From Cymodocea nodosa (lineage: Eukaryota; Streptophyta; Magnoliopsida; Alismatales; Cymodoceaceae), in assembly GCA_036874045.1 (NCBI GenBank), contig CM072344.1, forward strand, positions 5,738,501 to 5,802,500: DNA of 64,000 bases. The letters are read 5' to 3'. The position numbers and the translations under genes are program-made. Position 1 is the first letter of the stretch; each line of letters opens with the position of its first letter. The notes under the pieces were generated by a model. That model was not told the origin of the DNA, did no database searches, and worked only from the letters and a program-made list of their open reading frames with translations. This document shows positions 1-10,043 of this stretch, piece after piece.

Positions 1-1384
1 GATATTATTATTGCAAGAATTTGATCTAGAAATTAACGATAAAAAAGGTTGTGAGAATGTAGTAGCAGATCATTTATCAAGATTACAAATAGAAAAATCA
101 AATATTGAAATTAAGGATAATTTTCCTGATGAACAATTAATGACAATCAACAAAATACCTTGGTATGCAGACATAGTTAATTTCTTAGTTACTGGTTTAA
201 CACCTAAGGATTGGAATAGATAGGATAAAAAATTATTTTTCTCAAGAGTAAAATATTACTATTGGGAAGACCCATACTTATTTAAGAAATGTCCTGATCT
301 GGTTTTAAGGAGGTGTGTTCCAGAAACTGAATATCCGAGCATATTGTCTTTTTGTCATGACGAAGCTTGTGGAGGGCATTTTGGTTCAAGGAAAACTACT
401 GCAAAACAAATAGGAAGAATATCAAAGAGGAATATGATGCCTCTTAATCCTATTGTTGAGGTTGAAATCTTCGATGTGTGGGGAATAGATTTTATGGGTC
501 CATTTCCTATGTCTAATCAATTTAATTACATATTGTTGGGGGTGGATTATGTATCTAAATGGATAGAAGCTATTCCTATAAAAACTAATGACAACAAAGT
601 GGTAATACAATTTATAAGAACCAATATATTTACTAGATTTGGAATACCTAAAGCTATTATCAGTGATAGAGGAACTCATTTCTGTAATAGAAGTTTTTAA
701 GCCTTAATGAAGAAATATGGAGTAAACCACAAAATTGCAACATCATATCATCCGTAAACAAGTGGACAAGTAGAAAGTGCAAACAAACAAATTAAATTAA
801 TCTTAGAAAAATTAGTAAATCCTACTAGAACAGATTGGGCTAATAGATTGATAGATGCACTTTGGGCTTATAGAACTACTTATAAAACGAGCTTAGGTAT
901 GTCACCTTTTAGGCTAGTATATGGAAAAAGTTATCATTTACTTGCTGAAATAGAACATAAAGCTTATCGGGCATTAAAAACTCTAAACACTAATTTAAAT
1001 CAAGTTACTGAAAATAGAAAAATGCAACTAATTGAATTAGAAGAATTTAGAAATGAAGCTTATTTAATGACTGTAAGAGAAAAAGAGAAAATTAAATTTT
1101 GGCATGATAGAAAAATTATTCCAAAAAACTTTGAAATAGGACAAGAAGTATATCTTTATATGGCTAGACTCCATAACCATCTAGGAAAATTAAGATCTAA
1201 ATGGGCAGGACCTTACATAGTTCGAAATATTTATCCTTATGAAGCTATTGAAATTGAAAATCCTAAAAATCAGAATATATTTAAAGTAAATGGACAAAGA
1301 CTGAAACCTATTCTGAAAACACCAAAAAGCTCCTTTGGAATTATGGAAGAAGTCAGAGTAGCGGACTTCTCGATCTTTACTTAG
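1..1384 (+). pseudogene. E1 RNase H end and integrase remnant
   Basis: The first 100 bases encode the RNase H tail typical of plant gypsy elements ([12 protein letters not shown]). Then follow the integrase zinc-finger region ([11 protein letters not shown]), the catalytic core with [10 protein letters not shown] and [15 protein letters not shown], the [11 protein letters not shown] region, and the C-terminal part ending near LKPILKTPKSSFG. In a live element this enzyme inserts the cDNA into the host genome. It aligns closely with the minus-strand copy at 50348-51640. The frame is broken in a few places. Identity as gypsy integrase is secure; no chromodomain is visible, which fits the Athila/Tat group. 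Confidence 0.92.
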
Positions 1385-1925
1385 TAGAAAATCAGTTTTT
1401 TTTTATGTTTATCTATATATATATTTATATATACATATATATATATATATAATATAAAAACCGTTGCGGTTCAACCGACCGAATCCATTGGTATGACCAG
1501 AACATAAAAAATATGTATATTAATTTTCAGAAAAAATGTTGGTTTTACCGAAACATAGTATCAATTCAATCGGAAAAAATATTTAGGTCTGACCGAAACA
1601 TAGTATCGGTTAAACCGATAAAAAAAAATAGAAAAACTATTATCTGTAGTATTTTTATTATTATATATGTTTGTACGGGGAATCCGTTGAGTACGCTTAA
1701 CTCAACGAGCTTACTCTGTTGAGCCTTGAGTTAGTCAACGAAGTACTATAGCTAAGATCGCAGATAAAATAGTAATAGTTCGTTCGGGAAATGACCTGAT
1801 TACCCGCCTAAACTTAGGGCTTATTTAAACTAAAACCTAGGGTTTTGGGGGCATTATCTAGCTAATCATTTAGAATCTAGAATAGTAGAAATCAAAGCGA
1901 TTCCGTGCTGTTGTGTAACTCCATG
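1385..1925 (+). other. E1 post-integrase spacer: AT microsatellite, GGTTNAACCGA repeats, leader-like block
   Basis: No coding signal. It holds an AT-rich microsatellite near 1412-1452, then a cluster of short related motifs around 1460-1620 (CGGTTNAACCGA-like and GACCGAAACATAGTAT, the latter seen about twice), then GTTGAGTTA/TAACTCAACG-type dyads near 1685-1745. A block near 1800-1850 (CCTAAACTTAGGGCTTATTT, then a CCTAGGGTTTTGGG stretch) resembles a TATA and telobox-like leader in front of the next ORF. The same series recurs on the minus strand at 49786-50347. Confidence 0.7.
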
Positions 1926-3318
1926 ATGAGGAAAATGACGCCTGAATTCTTGGAAGGTGCAGTGGACACCACATAGTTTCTGAAGGAGTCTGAAGAATGG
2001 CACACGTGACAAAAGATTCGTAATACAACAAGAGAGAAAGAGCTACAAAAGGTAGAATCAGAACTCTTTAACTTGAGGAGCAAAGAAAAGAAGAAAATCA
2101 GGTTGAAATTAGTCTACAGCCTGTACAAGAAGAAACAGAAATTAGGGCAAAAATTGAATTGCCAGTGACTCCATCCCAATCTGTTACAGAATCAGAAAGA
2201 ACAGTAACATAACAGATTGGTAGTTAGGAGGAAGAAAAAAGAGCAGAAAATGAAGAGGCTGAAAGAAGCCATTTGGACAAAAATAATTTCACAGATTCCA
2301 CTGAAGAACAAGAAACTCTTCAACAATTTATGGAAAGAATTCAAGACAGAGTGGAGAGTTCTGTGGGCTCACCACCACAAACAGAAATAGAAATTCAGGA
2401 ATCTGTTGAAAATGTTCAATTGTAGCCTATGTTAGAGGAAGAGCAAGTACAAACCCCTCTAGAACAACAAAGTCACCTTCCTGACTCGACTAAAACAACA
2501 ATTTTGAATGAAGTACATTTTTGTAGTCAGGAAGCTTATACCAAATACTAAGAAATAAGGGGTTATGAAATTATTTATAGTAGACCAGTAAAGTGGGATG
2601 GAATGCAAGAAATCAAAGATTTATTTGAATTCCAAGGTCTACTACAATTCATTTCTCAAGAAAGAGGGCATGCAGTATATGAGAATTTAGTGCCTTGTTT
2701 TTATGCAAATTTAAGAGAAAGAGAAGGAGGATTAATTTCAAATGTGGAGGAAGCTGATGTACAGATAACACTAGAGCTTCTCCACAACATATTTGGTTTA
2801 AAGAATGAAGGAATAAAAATTTTGGAAGATACAACTATCGTCGAGTGGACTCAACAGGAAATCAAAGATTGTTTAGCTATCAATCCTGGTGTGCCTTTAT
2901 TAAACAGATTGATGCATTTAAGTGGTAAAGCACACATGGTAGCTAACATTCTGATTAAAAATGTCTATCAACGATAGGGCCATGACATAGAATTAAGTCA
3001 ATTTGTCAAATGGGTCACATATGCAGTTGTAAATAAGATTCAAATAAATTGGTCTGTAGTTTTTATCTCCAAGCTGAAAGCAGTAAAGAAAAAATTGTTT
3101 TATGGAGATTTGATTCCACTACTGATGGTGGACTGTATTGATTTCACGAAATAGACATCAAAAAGGATCAGATCAAGAACCATTTCAGTGAAAGAATACA
3201 GAAATTTTGTAGCTGCAGAGATAGCTATACCTTCTAGAGGAATTACAAGAGTTGTAGAAAGAATTAATCAATTAGAAAAACTCTAGAAGGAAGTAGATGA
3301 ACTTAGGAATAGAGATTA
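1926..3318 (+). pseudogene. E1 PF20167-like (plant retroelement / envelope-like) ORF remnant
   Basis: The region starts at a conserved MRKMTPEF-like N-terminus after TCCATG and runs to a conserved end near 3318. The middle is Glu/Gln-rich and of low complexity. Its 2603-3130 part carries the domain usually annotated as putative plant transposon protein or envelope-like protein (PF20167): VYENLVPCFYANL, then an IFGL segment, then a helical segment with LLNRLMHL. Such ORFs are found after pol in Sirevirus and some Athila elements; the function is unproven. Here it sits between integrase and gag. The frame is broken in several places. The family assignment is from motif memory, not from a search. 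Confidence 0.7.
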
Positions 3319-3927
3319 AATTGTATTGTTCGTCTACTTGTGTAAAATTGTATGATGTACTTGTAATGTAATTGATTCATATTAATGAATATGATTTTTC
3401 AAATGCAATTTTCATACATGTTTTGGATGTGAAATGAATGGAATTTATTGAATATTATGTAATTTGTGGAACTTTATGAATGAATATGTAACAAATTTAC
3501 AATTTGCTGAATGACAGGATAAATGCTTAAAAATTTCTACATGTTGCAAGGTAAAATGTAAATTCTACATAACATAAAATGACCTACAAGTTAAATCTTT
3601 ATACAATGTTCAGATTTAAACATATTTTAATTAGAATGATGTATTAATGACATAGATTTAACTTTATTTCAGTTAGCAGAATGTTGAATAAAAAAAAAAA
3701 AAAAAAAGAACAGAGAGGAACTTACGAGAGTAAAACTTAGAAGTTGCCAAGTCTTAACTCAACGAAGTAAGTCCGTTGAGTTAAACGTAACTCCACGAAG
3801 TCAGTAATATAATATAAGGTCACTCTGTTGAGTTATCTGTAACTCAACGAAGTTAGTCCGTGAAGTTAGCAACAGTAATTGATTGTGTTCCATTGAGTAA
3901 TCTATAACTCAACGAGGATAGTTCGTG
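3319..3927 (+). repeat. E1 AT-rich spacer with GTTGAGTTA/TAACTCAACG dyad cluster
   Basis: No coding signal. An A-tract lies near 3690-3707. From about 3740 to 3925 there are several copies of GTTGAGTTA and its complement TAACTCAAC; the best hairpin is at 3827-3848 (9-bp perfect arms, 4-base loop). The same cluster lies on the minus strand in E5 at 46900-47140. Confidence 0.75.
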
Positions 3928-3955
3928 GATTAAGTAGAACAGTTATTCTTTTAAC
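3928..3955 (+). repeat. 28-bp direct duplication, left of T1
   Basis: GATTAAG...TTCTTTTAAC, repeated with one difference at 6587-6614. The uninterrupted minus-strand E5 copy (around 46930-46960) has the segment once, so it is a target-site duplication or a repair product. LTR elements normally leave 4-6 bp. Confidence 0.8.
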
Positions 3956-6586
3956 GGCACCAAAAACTTGTAAGAAAATTTGTTGTATTTAGAATTAAAA
4001 CACGAAAATCCCAAATTTTACATTTATAAACCGCAAGCGCACGGTACCTATTGTATTAAGCATATGCAAGAGCGGGTCGATCCACAAGAAGCTTGTCTTA
4101 AACGAATTCAAGGAAATAAATGCTTAGCAAAATATTCACATCACTAAAACCACGATAAAAAATTTAATTACATATTAATAGGTAATAAATACATAAATAC
4201 GATAAAGAGTTCAAGTATCATCATAAATCCAAGAAGCTCTTAAGGTTAAACCTTAGGAAACTCAAGAAAATTAGTGAGTTTCGTCTCTGAAATTACAGAA
4301 ATTAAGCTCTACTTCTAACTTTCCTTACATCCAACCTGGACATTGAAAAATCCAGAGAAAATATTGGTTGGAAAGATCCTTGAGTTATCTTCGAAATGAA
4401 AGTAATTTCATAGACTAAATCATTATAAAAGTCTAGAAATATTGGATTTACTGACAGGGCGCAGAACCGTTATGTAAACTTTCCAAAAACGCACCTTTGG
4501 TGAAAAAATCATAACTTGGTCAAAACTCCATGAAATCCGGAGAAATCAGAGGGCTTTGAACAAAGACTCGTACTACTAATATGGAAAATTTACAGAACAG
4601 CTTTCCATAAATTTTACAGTGAAGGAAACATTCAGGCGTCGAGCATAGAAACTGGCAGCGGAATAGGAATTCAAAACTGCTGCGACCTCTGATAAAAAAA
4701 ATCAAAAACCAACGAAATACATTCTAAAAAAATACAAAATTTACATAACTGTAATCTACACAAAATTTCTTACAAAATAGAATCAAGAAACACTAAAAAA
4801 CTCTACCAAAAGCGTCTTTTATGAAAGGAGTAATGTAGGGCAGGATTCTGTTTGGCTAGAATCTGAAACTACAAAAATCTACTCCCTTCCTAACTTGTTC
4901 TCCGAAATCACAGAAAATATCTCTACTTATAATAACGATTTCTCCCAACATAGGAATTGAAAAATCATGTAAAAATATGAACTGGAAAGGGTTTCAAGTT
5001 ATCGGTGATTTTACATTCTAAATCGTCTTCAATTGAAAATAATATTAATCCCTAGTAAGGTGCGCAAAACGATCTTGAAATAATGCAAAACACGCACTCA
5101 CAGTAAAAACTCGATAACTTTATCAATTCTTCATAAAAATCTATGAAATCATCGCTGAATGAAATTAGACTTATCAATCTAATAAAACCATTTTACAGAT
5201 CTTAAAAACATACTGCACAGAGGGAGAAATCGCATCAGACATTTCCGCAAAACTACTGATTGAAATGTGATTTCGAACTGAGAATACACTCTTCGTATAA
5301 AAAGGAAAAATCAAACCAAACATGCTCGAAAAATTAAACAAAGTATACAGAAAGAATCGTCTTTTATTTCTCTACAAAAATGGATTAAGAATCTATGAAA
5401 AACATTGAGAAAAACTCAATTTACAAAGAAAACAACACAAGGAAAGTTCTGTCTTTACAGTAAATGAACACCTTGACTCCATGTATTCACATATCTACAT
5501 GAAAATCATTCATTTTAAGAGGCAAGTTTTATTAAACAAACTAAGAGTTTTACAACATAAAAATGAAGATTATACTACTAAAAATAAACCTAAACATGCA
5601 AAGACATATGCAATACAAAAACAACATCAAACACAATGATAAGACACAACATATGCAAACATAATGTTAGTTTTTCGGTCAACCCACTCCAAGTTATACC
5701 TTTAAATCTCCAACACCTTGAAGTAAGCTCCTGAAGTTGGCCTTCCTCACGTCCTCAAGACTCCAACATGGCCTGTCACACCACGTTTTTCTCTTGAAAT
5801 ACTAAGGGGCTTCAAGATTTCACCAAAGGATGAAGGCAACAAGCTTCCTTCTCATGGACGTCCACCAACCATGCCTTAGTTGGCTCCTTCCTTGCTTTCT
5901 CCACGCATATCACCTTGAAACCGAATGAAGAGGCCTCTCCACAAGAGGTTCCTACTGTCCTCCACGCAAGAAAGTTGTACACCAAAGAAGAAGGGGAGTT
6001 GCACCCAACAAAATCACCTTCTATGCATCCACGCCCTTCCTTGGAGCTTCCACGAACACGCCTCCCTTAGGTCCAACTTACTCTCTCCACGCACCACCGA
6101 AATCAGCAACACCGGAGAGGAAGTGACTTGCTTCCAAGGAGCTTTGGCCGCCGGTAATCCAAGGAGAAGAAGGAGCCACATTTTTGCTTGGAGAGGAGAA
6201 GACAAAACCTAGTTTTGGGTTGTCCTTCCCTTTAAATAGACTTGGTAGTTGATCTCTTCCTTGGTAGATCCAATGGTTGAGATTCATCCATCTTATTTCC
6301 TTTAGATAACCTTTAAAACTTAAGCAAACAAATTAAAATATAACAAGAAGAAAACATCTAAGACATCTAAGTAAATAATCACTATTCATTCCCATGATCA
6401 TTAAGTCAATAATTAACAAAAAGGCTAAGTTGTGCAAATTTAAGTCATTAAATCTCATAATCATGCATACTCATGTAAATGCCTATGTGATGATATTTCA
6501 ATTATAATCATGCATTATTTAACATTTAAGTCATAAGAAGTACAAATAATATCACATAAAAATGCACAATTTTACTCCTTACAGTA
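3956..6586 (-). mobile_element. T1: LTR plus primer-site stub of an Athila/Tat-type element, inserted in E1
   Basis: Read on the minus strand it starts TGTAAGGAGTAAAATTGTGC (6583), has a TATA-like TATTTAAAGGG (about 6240), a long R/U5, then the group's typical LTR end (a GTGGATCGACCCGCTCTTGC-type stretch near 4070, a GTGCGCTTGCGG stretch near 4035), and finishes in CAAGTTTTTGGTGCC, which is the beginning of a tRNA-Asp-type primer site. No internal genes and no second LTR are present. Two diverged copies of a roughly 600-bp block lie side by side (about 4270 and 4890 onward). The start resembles T2 at 55394. Short frames here, such as the one at 5925-6212, look like chance. Confidence 0.7.
6229..6241 (-). 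promoter_or_regulatory. T1 TATA-like box
   Basis: Minus strand TCTATTTAAAGGG, at the place in the LTR where U3 would end; E3 and T2 have similar TATTTAAAG boxes in their LTRs. Confidence 0.5.
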
Positions 6587-6614
6587 GATTAAGCAGAACA
6601 GTTATTCTTTTAAC
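6587..6614 (+). repeat. 28-bp direct duplication, right of T1
   Basis: Second copy of the segment at 3928-3955; it differs at one base and continues straight into E1 sequence. Confidence 0.8.
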
Positions 6615-6896
6615 CAGGAATGAAACTTCGTCGGTTTAGCGGTTACCAAAATTTGAAATTAGTAGTGGTACACGTACCCATAAATACATGAACCACGATG
6701 CACGTTGCAACACACATTCTTGCAACGAGATTTATTCACTTTATGAAAGTGCAGTATATATATAAAACAGAATGTTATTTACGAGTTACCAGCACTTTTA
6801 AAAGAAAGGAGAATGCGTTGGAGGAACTGAAAGGAGAAGTAGCTGATTCAACTTCATCCGACAATAAATATTTATTGAATGGAAAGCCTTAGATTG
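6615..6896 (+). other. E1 pre-gag leader with small exon
   Basis: The sequence leads into a short open frame starting at ATG 6698 (MHVATHILATRFIHF) that reads toward a donor-like site, GATTG|GTATGTAA, at 6896/6897. The same exon is seen on the minus strand in E5 (about 46646-46850). The peptide is not recognised. It may be a leader exon of a spliced gag RNA rather than a protein of its own. Confidence 0.5.
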
Positions 6897-6997
6897 GTAT
6901 GTAATTAATCTTTTGTTATTTATTTATGAGCACATAGACTCGTTCTCTATGCACTAAACGATTAGTAAGAACACCTACCCAGGAATTTTCATTGCAG
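6897..6997 (+). other. Candidate intron before gag (E1), 101 nt
   Basis: Donor G|GTATGTAATTAATC, acceptor GGAATTTTCATTGCAG|AGG, and a branch-point-like CACTAAAC between them. Size and AT content fit a plant mini-intron. The minus-strand E5 copy keeps both ends (46546-46645, 100 nt; acceptor TTTTCAACGTAG|AGG). Splicing is inferred from sequence only. Confidence 0.6.
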
Positions 6998-8260
6998 AGG
7001 AGTACTGAAAAAAATTTTGAATTGAACTTTAACGAAATTCTTTGGGGTGTAGCTAACCTTTCTTTAAGAGAGAACGTAGAGATGGCTACTCCAAAAGAAA
7101 AACCATTAGGAGAGATTCTGTATCCTGAATTAGTTGATGAGCCTTCATGTATTCGATTGCCAACCTTTGAGGGAGATAGGTTTGAACTGAAATCTAATTA
7201 TATTAGTCAATTGCCACATTTTCATAGATTAGAAAGAGAGGATGCCTATTATTTCCTTAGAGAATTTAAGGAAGTTTGTCAAATGATGAAATTTCCGAAC
7301 ATGAGTATAGATGCTATTAAACTTAGATATATCCCTTTTTCTTTAAAAGACACAGCTAAGAGATAGTTATATACTCTGTCGCCAGATTCAATTTCTACAT
7401 GGACTGAATTTTGCTTTGTTTTTCTGGAAAAATATTATCCAACACATCAAACGATTAAAAAGAAGAAAGAAATATTAATGTGTAGCCAAAAACAGGGTGA
7501 ATCATTTTAGAAATATTTTAAAAGATTTACGAACTCAATGTCCACATCATGCAATGAGTAAAGCACAATTAATAGGTGTAATTTATGAAGGCATAGATGT
7601 TTCAACAAAATCTTTATTAGAATCTACTTGTCAAAATTGATTTTTAAAGTTATGTAGTGAAGAAGCATGGGCATATTTAGAAAACTTTACAAAAAGAACT
7701 GCAGAGTGGGAAAATTCGGTTGAAGCTATTGTAGATAAAAAAATATTGCCAAGAGGAATGCATGAAATAGATTCAAGTATTATGCTTGAGGTGAAATTAA
7801 ATGAATTAACAAAGAAAATAGAAAAGTTATCATTAAATCAAAAGCTAGCAGAAAAGAATGCAAACATAAATGATTTAGATATTATTTATGCTAGAAACTA
7901 GAGAGATAACTTGGGAAATTCTTATAATCCTAATTGGAGAAATCACCCGAATTTATCTTGGAGAAACAACAATTTCCAGGGAGGAGAAAATATAAATGAG
8001 AAGAATATAAGTTATGAAGCATTACTGGAACAAGGATCTAGAATAGAGAAATTAGTAAGATAATCCAACAATTAAACAATCGTCTAGATTTTGTATTTGA
8101 AAGTGCTACAATTCAAAATCAGAATAGAAATATACAACTTAGACAGAAGGAACCAATGGAAGGTAGACCTACTAGAGGATTGCCAATACAAGCTATACCT
8201 AATCCTGTCAATAGAACGGTTAATGAAATTGATACCTCTTCTAGGAGGATAACTAAATGA
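6998..8260 (+). pseudogene. E1 gag (capsid-like) remnant, 3' of integrase
   Basis: Recognised by the Athila/Tat gag signature: SCIRLPTFEGDRFELKSNYI, then QLPHFHRLEREDAYYFLREF (about 7150-7265), a conserved middle part, and a C-terminal part with NWRNHPNLSWRNNN (about 7930-7970). The usual CCHC zinc knuckle before that last motif is not visible. The protein would form the particle shell. Its place after integrase and the PF20167-like ORF is unusual for an LTR element, where gag normally comes first; E5 shows the same order. A splice-acceptor-like site lies immediately upstream. The frame has a few breaks. Confidence 0.85.
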
Positions 8261-8450
8261 AGCAACATATCTAAAGCAATTATCTATATGTATATATGTT
8301 TTTATTTTTAGTTAATAGTATCGTAGAGTTAGTCCTTAACTCAACGAACTTATTCCATTGAGTTATTCCTTAACTCCACGAGGGTGTGTAGTAGTTATGT
8401 TAATTTTTGTCTCTGCTAAACTTTTGTTTGTGTTATACGGAATCAACACA
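8261..8450 (+). promoter_or_regulatory. Gag to F-box spacer: dyads and acceptor-like site
   Basis: Holds GTTGAGTTA/TAACTCAACG repeats (8315-8395), then TTTTTGTCTCTGCTAAACTT, a T-rich run, and the F-box start at 8451. The E4 and E5 copies read GTTATATAG or ATTATATAG just before the start region, with CTAAAT upstream, as in a plant 3' splice site. E1 is less good at that point. Confidence 0.45.
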
Positions 8451-9589
8451 TGGAATTGATGCAATTACCCTTGGATGCACTAAGGGAAGTACTGAGTAAC
8501 TTGTCAGCTAAAGATTTGTGCAGGCTATGTTGTGTATCAAAGGAAATTAAAAACTGTATTGAAGAAAAATATTTTTAGGGACTACAAGCTGCAAAAATGA
8601 CTAAGATTAGAGATGGATTCATATGGAGGTCATTTAATCGTAGTTCAATTAACCATGAATATCTGGCTATGGAAGAGACTATTGGAATTCCACCCAATGC
8701 ATTAGAAGGAATAAATCATAATATAGGGATAGATGAAGGATTAATCATAAACAAGACAAGACCATGGTATGCAAGTTTATTATTACCTAATACTTTGATA
8801 AGAAATCCTATAACAGGAGAAGAGTGGAATATAGGAAGACCTAATAGATTTGACGTACTAACTATAAATTGTGGGTCAGCTTTAGTATTTTCTGATAAAA
8901 ATTCTGCAATTCCTGAAAAATTATATTATTGGAGACTTACAAGAAATTGGGGTGAAGATTTACGCTTAAGTGTATATAATTTTCTAAATAGATCTTAGAA
9001 TGAAAATATTATAATATATCTAGGACAGAAATCATTAATTAACCAAACACATGTCATACTTGATGGATATATATATCTTGTCACAGATATATCAATTGCA
9101 TTTGGATCTGATTTATACATAGTGAGTATAGACAGTTATGATGAATATATAGAAATTTTACCTGTACCGAGTGATATAGCTAAACCACCATCTGTAGAAT
9201 TTAATAAAATTCAAATAGGAATGTGGTATAATGAAGAAGATGATCCTACTTTATGTCTGATAAGATGGTGGGATGAACTGATGAAATTTCAAATATGGGT
9301 TATGGAAGACATAAATGAATGGAAGTGGGAAGAAGAGTATATTGAAATAGATGTAGAAATAGAAACTACTACATTACCTTGGAACCAAAAAGGATCCCTT
9401 TCTGCATTTCATATCATTAATGGTAATACACTTATATTTGGAATTTATAATATATTACATGTTTACAAATTAACAACGAGCAAGAACTGCATTAAAACAG
9501 AATTAATAGCAAGAAGAACTATGCCTAAAAAGTTTACTTAGACTGACACATTTATTCCATTTGTTTCTACTTTTCAATCATGTTCTTAA
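8451..9589 (+). pseudogene. E1 F-box gene carried by the element (decayed)
   Basis: The start is ATG 8451 (MELMQLPLDALREVLSNLSA). Residues 5-45 fit the F-box: LPLDALREVL, LCRLCCVSKEI, then the EEKYF end. F-box proteins bind SKP1 and choose targets for SCF ubiquitin ligases. The rest looks like an F-box-associated beta-rich domain: a GLII segment, IRNPITGEEWNIGRPNR (about 8800-8850), YYWR, then repeated W-rich strands ending near FQSCS. About 370 residues would fit the family. The same gene occurs in E4 and E5, always between gag and the 3' UTR, so it is a standing part of this retrotransposon and most likely a captured host gene. The copy is broken in a few places. The target is unknown. Confidence 0.75.
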
Positions 9590-10025
9590 GCTGTGATTTT
9601 GTGTGTTTAATGTTGTGTGTATTCTGCAATTATTTTTAGAAAAAAAAGAAGAGAAAAAAATATATAGTTTTCATTTTATTTTATAAAAAACAAAAAAAAC
9701 AAAATATCATTCTAGTTTGTTGGTATCTGTTCTGGGAAACCAACTGGCTTGCTTGTGAGCCACCAAAGGCATAGGAGCATGGGTTCCACACAAGACACTG
9801 ATTTATTAATATCTGTTAAGTATTATTTTGTTTTATATTTTGCTTTTATCTATGAATGAAAAGTTTTTAAGAATCAAAAATCGAAATATGCAGAAAGAGA
9901 TACAAACGGATCAAGGTATGTAACTAATTACTCATCTTGAATTTTAAATCAAACAAAACTGTATTCATGCTTGTACAATTACTGTACTTATTGTCAAATC
10001 TTTTTCATTGAGGACAATGCAAAAT

Positions 10026-10043
10026 GTAGGTATGGGGGGGAGG
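10026..10043 (+). promoter_or_regulatory. E1 internal polypurine tract (PPT1)
   Basis: GTAGGTATGGGGGGGAGG, following the CATTGAGGACAATGC box that stands before polypurine tracts in Athila/Tat elements. It is about 1.3 kb from the LTR. Confidence 0.65.

Noticed and set aside
1412-1452. AT-rich run as an origin or regulatory site
   Set aside because: Simple microsatellite; E5 has only a shorter T/A-rich stretch at the same place.
5925-6212. 95-residue frame and overlapping minus-strand frames in T1
   Set aside because: They lie in the GC-richer R part of an LTR, on both strands, with no recognisable domain; such frames are expected there by chance.
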